DNA from: Sinohyriopsis cumingii
Taxonomy: Eukaryota > Mollusca > Bivalvia > Unionida > Unionidae
NCBI GenBank assembly: GCA_028554795.2
Contig: CM068835.1
Location: 61,868,719-61,932,718, forward strand
DNA: 64,000 nucleotides
Direction of reading: 5' to 3'
Shown here: positions 26,175 to 35,224 of the stretch, in pieces
How positions within the stretch are numbered: the stretch's first letter is position 1
Layout of the letters: the number at the start of each line of letters is the position of its first letter
The notes under the pieces: generated by a model
What the model saw: only the letters and a program-made list of their open reading frames with translations
The model's database searches: none
Told to the model about the DNA's origin: nothing
Program-made: the position numbers and the translations under genes

Positions 26175-27180
26175 AAACAATACAATTACATAAGATGTCC
26201 GACAGTGTGAAGAGCGGCGCGGAAAAGGTGCTTGTAAACGCCAGGAATTAATTCGTATTGTTATTGTAGGTCAAAAAAGTGTCAAAGACAATGTTACAGG
26301 CTCGACAGACTGCATGAGACGACATCACATAACAAAAATTGCATCGCTGATTAAACCAACAAACGGAATTGCCGAACATACTGAGGATATTAAGAAATCA
26401 ACATAAGCATCAGTGGAACAAGTGGCAATTCTAAGGGACAAAAAGAAGGACCGGGTAAAAATTGTAAAATAGCTGAACGCACCAAGGCTATAAAAGAAGC
26501 CACAAAAGCAAATGGTAAGGTTATTACACGCTCGCCAGAGGTGATGGCTGAATCAAAGATTCGTGCTCATTGAACGTTTTGAAGGTATCATTGTTGTATA
26601 GTATTACGACACCGATGTTGAATTCTGAGGCGATTTGCCCAGCGTTAGTTCGATGATCATAATCTCATCAACGAGATCAGACTTCAGTGTACCCATTTTG
26701 CACCTGTTGCTGCTGGTGCATCACGCATCACGCACAGCTGAGACTGCATTAGCGTCGCTGTGAGTTTTTAATAGTCGGCCTATAACCGCTTGGTGTTCTT
26801 GACGCGAATAACGCATTTGTGGTTTGAAAATATCGTGGAATATCTTGGGTATGGTTGAACGTTCGACAGGTGCGTATGAAATTACTTCAATCAGTGATAG
26901 CTCCGTTGAAACATTACGGTGATGACCGTTAAAGATCATGTTTCTAACATGAGCCCAAACTCAACTCCATTATCATAACTGATTCTCGGTAATATCCGGT
27001 TTACATTAGGCAGTCATCGTTGTAGATCAGTTCTTGAATATTGCAACAATCATCAATTTGCGCTTGCATCATCTGCATCTGGGAATGGATATTATATCGC
27101 TCTTGACATTGGGAGGATTGTTATGTACATTTAATTCAATTGTTCGTTAGTTAGTGTTTGCATTTTTTAATTTCCTTACA
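26175..27180. other. Unassigned, possibly relic sequence
   Basis: Short disrupted frames, including a 72-codon minus frame at 26,721-26,939 (PVERSTIPKIFHDIFKPQ). No match to any gene of the complete element was found. It may be lost parts of the older Polinton relic or an unrelated repeat. Confidence 0.3.
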
Positions 27181-27184
27181 TGCT

Positions 27185-27610
27185 ATTGTACTGTAAAATT
27201 GTATGTTGGACTTGACCTTGTCCACAACTGAGTATATTTCTGCTTGACCCAATTGACTTTTTGTAAACAATTATTACATAGCTAAAATATTCTCTCAATG
27301 TATGGGCTTAATATCAGCATTATCAATAGAAGAAGTAGATATGTTTATTTGGGTCTAGGTTTAGGAATTTCCTAAGTGAATTATATATAGTCAAGGTTCT
27401 TTGTCCGGTTCTGGTTTGTATTTTGTAAACATCAGGATGGTTCTAGAAGGTTACTGTTCCATTAGGTACTTGTTCTCTATTTTAGAAAATGTTAATTGTG
27501 ACCTGAGGTCAAGTAGATATCTATTTAAGTTTATAACTGTGGGGAATTTTTCAATTTTGTTTTAGACCTAGCACTTGAAATTGTAGTATATGTTGTGTTC
27601 AGTATTTCAT
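27185..27610 (+). repeat. Unclassified dispersed repeat, copy 2
   Basis: Aligns with the reverse complement of 6,795-7,235 over its whole length with the same landmark order. It sits inside the relic zone, between the integrase and capsid remnants. Confidence 0.8.
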
Positions 27611-27989
27611 TTCACGATTTTGTGGATTGGATGGAAAAACTGGAACTGAAAGCAGTTCAATCGCTATAATATCGACATGGGCGATTAGTGACTCGAGCAC
27701 TTTAAACGCAAGCACAACACTATGTCGGCGGCGGTTGAAAAAATATTAATGAAGCCGCGCAACAACGAATATTATATTCGGTGACTGCAAATCTGGCAAT
27801 GGGAAGATGATTACCGTCGTCTAGGAAGAGGTATTAGGCGTAGCTAATAATGGTTAAACAATGGTTCTGCTCAAAGATATATCAAATCCCGTATTAGACA
27901 TGGGCGAGCCTGCGTTGTTGGAGCGATGCAAATGAAATTTTCAATATTATTCATTCCCGGCCGGTGAACCCAATCAATGTAAAAAATAA

Positions 27990-28513
27990 TTATAAGTGCA
28001 GGATAAGTATAAGTTCTTTCTTCCATTCTTGGGAGGAAAAAGTGTAAAGAATGATGCTGGTGATACCGATTATCCTGCCAACACCAAATTTGGCTTTGGT
28101 AACAACGGAATTATGGCGTTATTCAATGTGCACGCTATCCCATCGATGGAAAGGAAACCGAATCAATTCTGTACAACGTTGATATTTCCACAGCGAATGT
28201 TGGTCTGTCTAAATACAGCGATGATTATGCGAGCACAGATGGTTCAAGTATGATGCTTATCAAAGATACAGTTGATGATGATGAATCTGAATCGTATTCA
28301 ATTAGTCGATATCAAAATCATGCTTGCAACACTGATTCAGATCTACAAGCTGTAATTGTAGCCCCTAACGTCACTTTTCAGAAAGGATCTGCTGAACGTC
28401 AAGAACAACTTCGTGGAGCTTCATTAGAATGTTCGTATGCAAGTCACGGGTATGTTGCTGATGGTCTAATGAGGTTCCTCGATGCGCCTATGGGCATTAT
28501 ACACATACACTGA
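27990..28513 (+). mobile_element. Major capsid protein relic, older Polinton-like element
   Basis: The plus strand reads KYKFFLPF and then FGNNGIMALFNVHAIPS, matching the N-terminal third of the capsid protein at 39,388-40,803 (SKYFLPCEAF and FVNNGVMALFESAKYL). The next frame starts SMMLIKD(T), matching SMMFAKDITD there. Only the N-terminal part is visible before a family-T SINE. Old and broken. Confidence 0.7.
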
Positions 28514-28550
28514 AAGTGTTACAATGTTAAGTAATAACACATATCGCGAG

Positions 28551-28858
28551 ATGTGTGTGATTTGGATTGTTCACGCAGTTTTAAGAATGTTCGGGTGATA
28601 TCGTTACTATATCTGTAGTTTGGCAGTTGATAGCGATGTCCGGTACTGGGGAATGCTTCCGCAGCCATGTAGCATTATATCCCATCCAGTCGCTTATCCT
28701 GACACCAGGTCGACCAGTCATAGCAGGAACCTCGTAATGCCGAGCGCCAAGCGAATCATATCCTAGCACCATCATTGTGAGTCTTTGGCAAAGGGTTCAA
28801 ACCTACGACCTCCCGTATCTGAGGCGGACGATCTAACCACTAGACCACTGGAGTTGTC
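28551..28858 (-). mobile_element. tRNA-derived SINE, family T, inserted in the Polinton relic
   Basis: The reverse complement aligns along its length with 24,698-25,015: head 'gtggtctagtggttagatcg', a block corresponding to 'ggtcggcctggtgtcaggat', and a 3' end 'atcacacacatctcgc'. It separates the capsid relic from the core-protein relic. Confidence 0.8.
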
Positions 28859-28861
28859 CCT

Positions 28862-29230
28862 ATCACGAAGTAAAGATCAGACTTGGTAAACATCAGCCAG
28901 GAAAAATAACAAACGCAATAAAAAACAATTGCATGGTCATATTGAAACTTTCTGCAACAAAATTGGTTGGAAATGCCCAAACACACCTTGTTGAGGTTAA
29001 AGCAGCCAAACACAATAGCAAAAAAGTGATATTAAGATTCCGAATCAGGGGTAATGCTAATACAAAATACGTAAAATATTCCATTCTTTTCAGCGGCTAT
29101 AGTAGTTGCAAATGATGCGGCATTATGGGCTGTTGGAATTGGATCCGGCACAGCTCTGAAAAAGGAGTTTGGAGGTTGTACACGAATAAGAAAAGGAAAA
29201 GGCCTTAATTTACCAGGAACAAGTCGTTGA
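28862..29230 (+). mobile_element. Core-protein (pX-like) relic, older element
   Basis: The plus strand reads ILKLSATKLVGN, then a lysine-rich stretch, and ends WAVGIGSGTALKKEFGG and KGKGLNLPGTSR with a stop. This parallels the core protein at 40,832-41,305, which has LGAVGTAAGMALKKATGKG and KGLRLPGT. The shared C-terminal KGLxLPGT motif is notable. Broken relic. Confidence 0.65.
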
Positions 29231-29660
29231 ATACCATCACAAAGAGGTCTTTGATTACCCGGTATAGCATGCAGAAAACCACCTGTCTATTGACTAATCT
29301 TAAATTTCGCACGAAGGCAAAATCTGATAAGCGTTTTCATGGTGTATTTAGGCGTAATGAACTTACATCGATAGCGTCACGCACACGTGAAACCGGCAAT
29401 GTCAGCCTGGATTTGACAACAAACAGGCACTGATTGTGCGGTTTATGTGGTGACACCTCATCATCGTTTGTATTTTGACTTGTATGGACTTGCACAGGTA
29501 GTTAAAGTTTTTGATTATTTAACGAAGAACGATAAACTTGAACGACAGACTTGTTTACCACTGTTTCATTCAACTCTACCAGTATTATATTGGATGGACA
29601 AATATACGGTGATCTTCTTGCTAAAGTGTTGGATGCGCTGGTGAGAACCAAAGTTTCCTT
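29231..29660 (+). mobile_element. Adenain-like protease relic, older element
   Basis: Matches to the protease at 41,305-41,730 are FHGVFRRNELTS (FRGVFMRDQLPA there) with TGNVSLD (TGIINLD), and later VTPHHRLYFDLYGLA (IDPRAIVYFDSYGLA). It follows the core relic directly, the same order as in the complete element. Broken. Confidence 0.65.
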
Positions 29661-29699
29661 ACAACCAACACCGCAAATACTTCATGATTTCACCTTAAG

Positions 29700-30060
29700 T
29701 ACGCTTAATATTATACAAACTGTATATAAACATTTACTGATGTTATATAACCCGACGGCTCGTTGGTGAAGTGGACCTGAGTAGGTTTGCCAGGAAGGCG
29801 GATTTGACTGAGCTTGCTAGTCGTGTTGTTGCGTGTTTTAACCAGGTGAGCTTGTGGTTTTTGAAGATCAGTCTTGTAAACATTCACAATATTGTTAAGT
29901 TGAAATGCGCTGTCGCAAAGAACCTGGCTGAGATCAAATATACATGGGGAAATCAGAGAGTATGGTGTATCAATATCAAAGATGAAACTAATGCTGCAAC
30001 AAAACAATGAGTGGATAAACAAATTGCTAATGTGCTATCCGCATGACGTGTATTAAGTTC
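29700..30060 (+). mobile_element. Fibre-like relic, left part, older element
   Basis: A short helical, alpha-rich frame (SRFARKADLTELASRV; later INIKDETNAATKQ) lies where the fibre gene would be, after capsid, core and protease. Identity is mostly positional. The complete element is inserted 60 bp further on. Confidence 0.45.
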
Positions 30061-30120
30061 TTTGGGTGTTTTTCAATTAAGTTAACCAGTAAAGGAGATA
30101 TAAGAAATGTAGACATATCA

Positions 30121-30125
30121 AATGG
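30121..30125. repeat. Left target-site duplication (aatgg)
   Basis: aatgg directly precedes the left terminal repeat, and the same five bases follow the right one at 45,438-45,442. Confidence 0.85.
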
Positions 30126-30375
30126 AGCAGCAGGGGGGGCGAATCGGACATTTTGTCCAATCGTCATTTGGTTTAATTAATACCTTCTGCACTCAGCGGA
30201 TCCGGTGTCGTCAGCGCCCGGTAAAAAAAAACGACGTCGTCGTCGGGGGGATCGTCCAATCGTCATTTAGTTTAATTAATACCTTCTGCGCGCCGATCCC
30301 CAGCGTCGTCAGCGTCCGGTAAAAAAGCGCGACGACCGCGTCGATCTCATTGCCCCCCCTGCTGCTAAGTGGTTA
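30126..30375 (+). repeat. Left terminal inverted repeat
   Basis: Begins agcagcagggggggc and matches the reverse complement of 45,183-45,437. It contains two tandem direct sub-repeats starting 'gtccaatcgtcattt' at 30,155 and 30,254 (period 99 bp). It closes near its inner end with the inverse of its own first bases, gccccccctgctgct at 30,352-30,366. The ATPase stop codon lies 8 bp inside. Confidence 0.95.
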
Positions 30376-30382
30376 TCTACAA

Positions 30383-31057
30383 CTAACCGAATATTTGGTC
30401 AAGTCCGATACGATATCGTGTCCGAGGATCATGTAAATTTATCGTTACAAATCCATGTGGGGTCGACTGAGCATGACTAAAAAAGTTTCGAAAAACATTA
30501 AAGTCCATGTCACCGCCGCACCATGTTTGCCAAATATTTCGTAGCGTGTGTGTATCAACGCCGTTGAATACAGCAAGAATATTGCAGTTATCTCTGATTA
30601 CTTTTGGAATCTGAGTGTATCGTTGAGTGACATATATCACGTCAGTGTTTTTATGCCTGCCTCTGGAAAATATCCTAGCTGGGTTTTTTTGATTGTCTAA
30701 CATAACATCATCGTACACGACTAGATTGTTAACGTCGCCATCAATATCATCGATACCTGGTGCATCATTGATATCTGTAATAAACTCAATAACATTTTTT
30801 TCAGCGATTGCTGATGCATTCTCGTTAAAATCTTTCAACACCTCGTAGCATCGTTGATCATCCACGCTAGGAGCAACCAAATACAACTTATCCCACTTCA
30901 TCCATCTCATTATTAAATTAAGTAACAATTGCGTCTTGCCGGATCCAGATGGTCCGATGATAATCATCCGGATCGAGTTTGGTAACGCTGCAACATGCTT
31001 AACTGGTTCTCTTGTTTTAGTCGCTGAAAAGTCAATTATATTCATATCTCTATACAT
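30383..31057 (-). CDS. FtsK/HerA-superfamily (A32-like) DNA packaging ATPase
   Basis: A 224-residue intact frame of normal length for Polinton A32-like ATPases. Walker A is GPSGSGKT (residues 35-42). Walker B is NLVVYDD (about 111-117), followed by a conserved arginine-rich stretch IFSRGRHKNTDVIYVTQRY that fits the sensor region of the family. In poxviruses and Polintons this enzyme pumps the genome into a preformed capsid. The gene reads toward the left terminal repeat. It is divergent from the zinc-ribbon gene, with only five bases between the two start codons (31,057 and 31,063). An internal Met at residue 5 (31,045) is an alternative start. A decayed homologue lies at 52,780-53,455. Confidence 0.92.
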   Translation of the reverse strand: MYRDMNIIDFSATKTREPVKHVAALPNSIRMIIIGPSGSGKTQLLLNLIMRWMKWDKLYLVAPSVDDQRCYEVLKDFNENASAIAEKNVIEFITDINDAPGIDDIDGDVNNLVVYDDVMLDNQKNPARIFSRGRHKNTDVIYVTQRYTQIPKVIRDNCNILAVFNGVDTHTLRNIWQTWCGGDMDFNVFRNFFSHAQSTPHGFVTINLHDPRTRYRIGLDQIFG

Positions 31058-31062
31058 AAATT

Positions 31063-31605
31063 ATGGATCTATATTGTGTGAAGTGTAGAGTGCGTACTGG
31101 CACAAATGATATGACAACCGTTACAACAAGAAATAACAGATCGGCGCTTACTGGTAAGTGTGTACAATGCGGTACAAAGAAATTTAGATTTATTTCTATT
31201 AGACCCGGGGATGTTTTAAAAAAAAGCGAGGAGGTGATATTGCAGCCAAGTTATCAAAACTCCCCGGAACACCGTGGGCAAAGTATCCAGGAGAAAAGCA
31301 CCTTCCAGGATATAGCTACTGTGGCCCCGGAACACGATTAGATATCAGACTCGATGATCAAAATCAGCCCAAACCCGGTGAGTATCCAATAAACGCTATC
31401 GATAAGGCGTGTCATGCTCATGATGTTGCTTACTACAAAAGTAGCGATCTGCAACAGCGTCATATCGCGGACGTAAAATTAATTCACGCGTTAAATGATA
31501 TTCCTGATAAATCCTTCAAAGAAAAATTGGCCTCATGGTTGGTAAAATCGGCTATGAAAGGTAAATTAATGATTGGAAGCGGAGCTTCTCGCGCTGGTAA
31601 TTGAA
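31063..31605 (+). CDS. Zinc-ribbon plus phospholipase A2-like protein region
   Basis: The start MDLYCVKCRVRTG with the later CVQCGTKKFRF gives two C-x2-C pairs, a zinc ribbon. Further on are PWAKYPGEKHLPGYSYCGPGTRLD and IDKACHAHDVAYY. The latter resembles the parvovirus VP1-type phospholipase A2 core: a Y-x-G/CGPG-like calcium loop and the catalytic H-D of HAHD. In parvoviruses this domain breaches the endosomal membrane. From memory, a zinc-ribbon/PLA2 protein is a recurrent Polinton and adintovirus component. The region ends at a TGA lying inside the motif ahead of the integrase. The same two parts recur in the relic at 53.44-53.86 kb. Confidence 0.7.
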
Positions 31606-31629
31606 AACGCTAGCGTTTATAATAACAAC
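31599..31629 (+). promoter_or_regulatory. Shared upstream motif, integrase
   Basis: aattgaaaacgctagcg followed by tttataataacaac directly before ATG 31,630. Same layout as the motifs before the capsid, core, pVI-like and membrane-protein genes: AATTGAAAAC, a short GC-bearing middle, TTTA-AATAA, then ATG. It overlaps the stop of the preceding gene. Confidence 0.65.
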
Positions 31630-32574
31630 ATGGAATCCATCTATTATTCTCCGAGAGGATACTGGAAGGGGAAGGCCGCAATTGGTAAGCTTGCAAGCGC
31701 TGCAAAAGTAACGAGGGCCACTTCGGCTAATTGGTTATCCAAACAGGCTATATGGCAAATTTATCTACCACCGCCTAAACAAATCAACTTCTCGCGCTTT
31801 GATATCGGCGTACCCAATGAAGTTCATCAGGCTGATATACTGTTTTTGCCGCATGACAACGGTTACAAATACGCGCTAACCGTAGTTGATGTTGCGAGTC
31901 GATACAAACAAGCGGAGCCGTTAAAAACAAAGTCAGCAACTGAAGTAGCCGATGCGTTTGGACGAATTTATCGAAGAGGTCCTCTGCGCTGGCCAAATCT
32001 ATTACAAGTTGATCCTGGTAGTGAATTTCGCGGCGCTGTTTTATCAACGCTGAAACATCATAGCGTCGCGGTACGACGAGGTCATACTGCGCTACATCGT
32101 GATCAGGCAATTGTTGAACGATTCAATCGGACTCTTGCTGAACGGTTATTTGGATATCAGTACGCAAAAGAATTTATCCAAGAAAAACGATCTCGTGAAT
32201 GGGTCAAAAGGTTGCCAGGCGTAATTGCAGCGTTAAATAACGATATTACCCGAGCAATCAACATGAAGCCCAGCGACGCGATTAAAAAAAAGTATATACC
32301 CAAAGGATCAAAAATAGATAGCGTTTCCAAGCCGATTCTCGGCGATGTTGCCGTGAGATATCTGTATGAACCAGGAGAGCTTGAAGGCGGTAAAAAAAGA
32401 GCTACTGATCCTATTTGGAGTGTTACCACACATAACATATCAACGATAACACGATCAACTGGTAGACCACCGATCTATAGACTGGATTCAACTGCCCCAC
32501 AGCGGGGGTTTACACGCGAGCAACTACAAGTGATACCTGACGATACTCAATTGCCCCCGCGTGGTCTTAACTAG
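31630..32574 (+). CDS. Retrovirus-like DDE integrase (rve superfamily)
   Basis: 314 residues from ATG 31,630. This start is preferred over an in-frame ATG at 31,573 because the shared upstream motif ends at it and the relic at 53,997 begins with the same MESIYY. The catalytic triad is D69 (VHQADIL), D128 (LQVDPGSEF) and E163 (AIVERFNR), a D,D-34-E spacing. A helix-turn-helix-like N-terminus (KLASAAKVTRATSANWLSKQ) precedes it, and the C-terminus reads WSVTTHNIS and PPIYRLDS, as in Polinton integrases. It should cut the element ends and join them to target DNA, giving the 5-bp aatgg duplication. Frame intact. Confidence 0.93.
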   Translation: MESIYYSPRGYWKGKAAIGKLASAAKVTRATSANWLSKQAIWQIYLPPPKQINFSRFDIGVPNEVHQADILFLPHDNGYKYALTVVDVASRYKQAEPLKTKSATEVADAFGRIYRRGPLRWPNLLQVDPGSEFRGAVLSTLKHHSVAVRRGHTALHRDQAIVERFNRTLAERLFGYQYAKEFIQEKRSREWVKRLPGVIAALNNDITRAINMKPSDAIKKKYIPKGSKIDSVSKPILGDVAVRYLYEPGELEGGKKRATDPIWSVTTHNISTITRSTGRPPIYRLDSTAPQRGFTREQLQVIPDDTQLPPRGLN

Positions 32575-35224
32575 CGCCGTTGCGTCTATTGCACTCAAGA
32601 CAAGTCAACCTCACATTGTTTTTGACATGACCGAGACTGTTATCGATCCTGTCCACGGTAAATTGGCGAGCGTCTTTATCCGAATAACGACAACTCATTA
32701 TACAATTGCAACTCGCGCAGTGATTATTCTGTTGTTGTCGTAACGCAATTATTAATTCGGCATCAAGATCAAAACGCCGCTGTTTTTTTTTATCCTGTTG
32801 GCGGTAGCCCGAGAGTTTTCTATCAATGACGCTTGCATCGATGATGTCGTTGTCATTGGTGACTCCGTCACTGGCTTCGTCAATAACAATTCTTCGAAGC
32901 TGATTTATCCTCCGTACTCTGGACACTGCAAGATAGACTAAATTTGACCATTCGATGCGATTATCAACTATCCAAACAATTGTATCCGTGATGGTTAGTC
33001 CCTGCGAGGAATGTATTGTCGTTGCGTATCCTAGCGTCCACGGGGATTTATCAGCACGTAGCGCGTCCTCGACGACGCTGATATCAACGAGCACGATATC
33101 ATTCAGCACGAGAATTTGTTTTTTTGTCCCTGACGCTGTTGGGCCCGGGATTTCAACTTCAATGTTCTGCCGCCGTGTATCCGCGTTTCTATAACATAAC
33201 GGCACTGGACGCGTTGGAAACTTTTCCTTATGCAACGTAAACAACTTCCGCTGAAGTGTGTCTCTGACTATCTTTCTACTCGCTACAACCAAATCGTTTG
33301 GTCTCCATGTTTCCCAGAATTCATTTAACGGCGTTTCCGGAATCACCTCGCGAATTATTTCACATTGAATTTTATCCGGCTGTAATCTGATTAATTTTTT
33401 AACCTCGCGCAGTTGTTCATCAAGTGCCCGGTAATCAGTATCGGTTTCTTCATAATAGTCCACAAAACCCTTTAACCAATCATGTGGACCCTCGCCGACA
33501 AATGGTGGTGGTTGGCCATGATCCCCACACATGATTACCGCTGTATTCGCGCGCAGCAACCACTCAAGAAACATTTGTAAAACATCTAACGAAACAGTAC
33601 ATATCTCATCCCAGATGATAACCTCAGGAATAAATTTTTCACCCATTCGATCAGGAGTCCACTCACCACCGCTGTATCGAAAAAAGCTGTGATAAGTAAC
33701 GGCGTCAACATTTCGTTGTTTTATCTCTCGCGCTAGTCTATGGGTCGGTGTAAGCACGATTATACTTGCCCGCGTTCGAAATAATTCAATTGCCCGAGTC
33801 GTCTTTCCTGACCCGCCACAGCTGCTTAAATAAACTGTTTTGTGTCTACAAATTGGATCAGAACACGGTGGTGCATTAGACCATTCTGACAATTTATCAC
33901 CGCGTAAGTAGTTGTTCTCAACGGTGACATCTGCTGACGGGGAATAATCGCGTCGTATTTCATTTTTAATTCTCCATGTGCCCCAACTCTCGTCCGGACT
34001 AGTAAACTCGGCTATGTTTTCCTTATACTTTACGTTAATATAAAACGAATCAACGGCTACTCTAACCGCGGTGTCGGGAAATCTATTTATCATCGAGAAT
34101 AAATTGATAGCGGCGTAACCCAGCATAGATGCCCTCAAATGAGGGTATGCTGGGCTGTCTCCATCGCTGTAAGTAACAACTGTACCCAACCTTGTTCCAT
34201 TGGACAAGAAAGCTGTTTTGCAGTTCACGTATCTATTTTTCGCCACTGCGTCCTTGATTACGAAATCATATTCTGCGTCATCTATAATCAGCCGTGAGCA
34301 ATATCGTTTGTAGTCGCAGTTTTTTCCACCTTGTGTGAACTTACCGATTATTCTTCTACCGAGATCTTTTGCCTCTCTGTTTCGTTGGTTGAATATCTTT
34401 TTGGACCATTCGATGATATATTCCTCGTCGGCATCAATGTGTTTTCTGGACTCGTCAATTATGCTATCTAGACGCTCCGGTTCTGGTAACCAGACTTTAG
34501 TCTGCGCCCGGTATGATATAATCGCGTCACTGACAATCAACGAAACTAGCATTTTACGATCAATCATATACCGTAGCAGTGCTATTGGCAGCCACTTCTT
34601 TTTAGACATGTGTCTACCGATCCAAATATAGCAACAGCGATGAAGTCCTGCCGCGAATTCAAATGATACTACGCGAGCGAATCCGGTTAAATCAAAATCA
34701 GGCAGTGGTCCATTAATAGCAACACGAGTCATTTCATGTCTGGGGTGTCCAAATCGTTTGAAATACTCAGCGGCGGATCCATGCCCGAGAAAACTCGCTG
34801 GATAACAGGCAACCATATCAACGGAAATCATAGCGTCGCGGTTGTATTCAGTGTTCCATAGTCCACCGTGATAGTATTCCAAACAACTGGATTGTACATC
34901 CGGTAGAAATTCCTTGCGCGTTGGACTCCACGCATTTTTCCTTGCTGCAACATGAGCCGCAACCGATGGAATCGTAAAACAATTTGTTAGCAGTTGTTCA
35001 TCATGCTCTCCAAATTTCATGGCGGTTTTTTTCATCTTGTTGTGAAACGCCTCAGTGCGATATAATTCACCGTTTGGTCTTACAAACTGATCAAAGGTAT
35101 CCGCATCGTTTTCAGCGCTGCGAAGTAACCACACTGATACAGGGTCGTTTTTACACAAACAAGCAATAGCATCAAATAGTTTCCTCTCCGCGAGAAAACC
35201 ATCCCGGGAGAATTCTTCTCCCAA
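32567..35224 (-). CDS. Polymerase-like domain + SF1 helicase + HNH fusion protein
   Basis: An 885-residue open frame. Residues about 130-400 look like a divergent family-B DNA polymerase: SVDMVACYPASF (motif A type, D136), AKDLGRRIIGKFTQGG (motif B type, about 285-300) and RVAVDSFYI (motif C type, about 388-396). Residues about 465-780 are an SF1 (RecD/Pif1-like) helicase: Walker A CGGSGKTT (469-476), Walker B VIIWDE (535-540), CGDHGQPPP (566-574), TIHSSQGLT (736-744) and YLAVSRVRR (764-772). The end (about 830-885) is an HNH-type zinc module: CASC (836-839), VDRIDN (857-862), CLECNRRNG (875-883). Likely the replication enzyme. From memory, similar polymerase-helicase proteins occur in Glomeromycotina fungi; unverified. 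The last 8 bp overlap the convergent integrase gene. Confidence 0.85.
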   Translation of the reverse strand: MGEEFSRDGFLAERKLFDAIACLCKNDPVSVWLLRSAENDADTFDQFVRPNGELYRTEAFHNKMKKTAMKFGEHDEQLLTNCFTIPSVAAHVAARKNAWSPTRKEFLPDVQSSCLEYYHGGLWNTEYNRDAMISVDMVACYPASFLGHGSAAEYFKRFGHPRHEMTRVAINGPLPDFDLTGFARVVSFEFAAGLHRCCYIWIGRHMSKKKWLPIALLRYMIDRKMLVSLIVSDAIISYRAQTKVWLPEPERLDSIIDESRKHIDADEEYIIEWSKKIFNQRNREAKDLGRRIIGKFTQGGKNCDYKRYCSRLIIDDAEYDFVIKDAVAKNRYVNCKTAFLSNGTRLGTVVTYSDGDSPAYPHLRASMLGYAAINLFSMINRFPDTAVRVAVDSFYINVKYKENIAEFTSPDESWGTWRIKNEIRRDYSPSADVTVENNYLRGDKLSEWSNAPPCSDPICRHKTVYLSSCGGSGKTTRAIELFRTRASIIVLTPTHRLAREIKQRNVDAVTYHSFFRYSGGEWTPDRMGEKFIPEVIIWDEICTVSLDVLQMFLEWLLRANTAVIMCGDHGQPPPFVGEGPHDWLKGFVDYYEETDTDYRALDEQLREVKKLIRLQPDKIQCEIIREVIPETPLNEFWETWRPNDLVVASRKIVRDTLQRKLFTLHKEKFPTRPVPLCYRNADTRRQNIEVEIPGPTASGTKKQILVLNDIVLVDISVVEDALRADKSPWTLGYATTIHSSQGLTITDTIVWIVDNRIEWSNLVYLAVSRVRRINQLRRIVIDEASDGVTNDNDIIDASVIDRKLSGYRQQDKKKQRRFDLDAELIIALRQQQNNHCASCNCIMSCRYSDKDARQFTVDRIDNSLGHVKNNVRLTCLECNRRNGAS

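Noticed and set aside
30122-30322. Small frame across the left terminal repeat
   Set aside because: Noncoding repeat; the frame encodes the two tandem sub-units and is not a gene.
31573-31629. Upstream ATG for the integrase
   Set aside because: It lies inside the preceding gene; the shared upstream motif and the relic at 53,997 both point to ATG 31,630.
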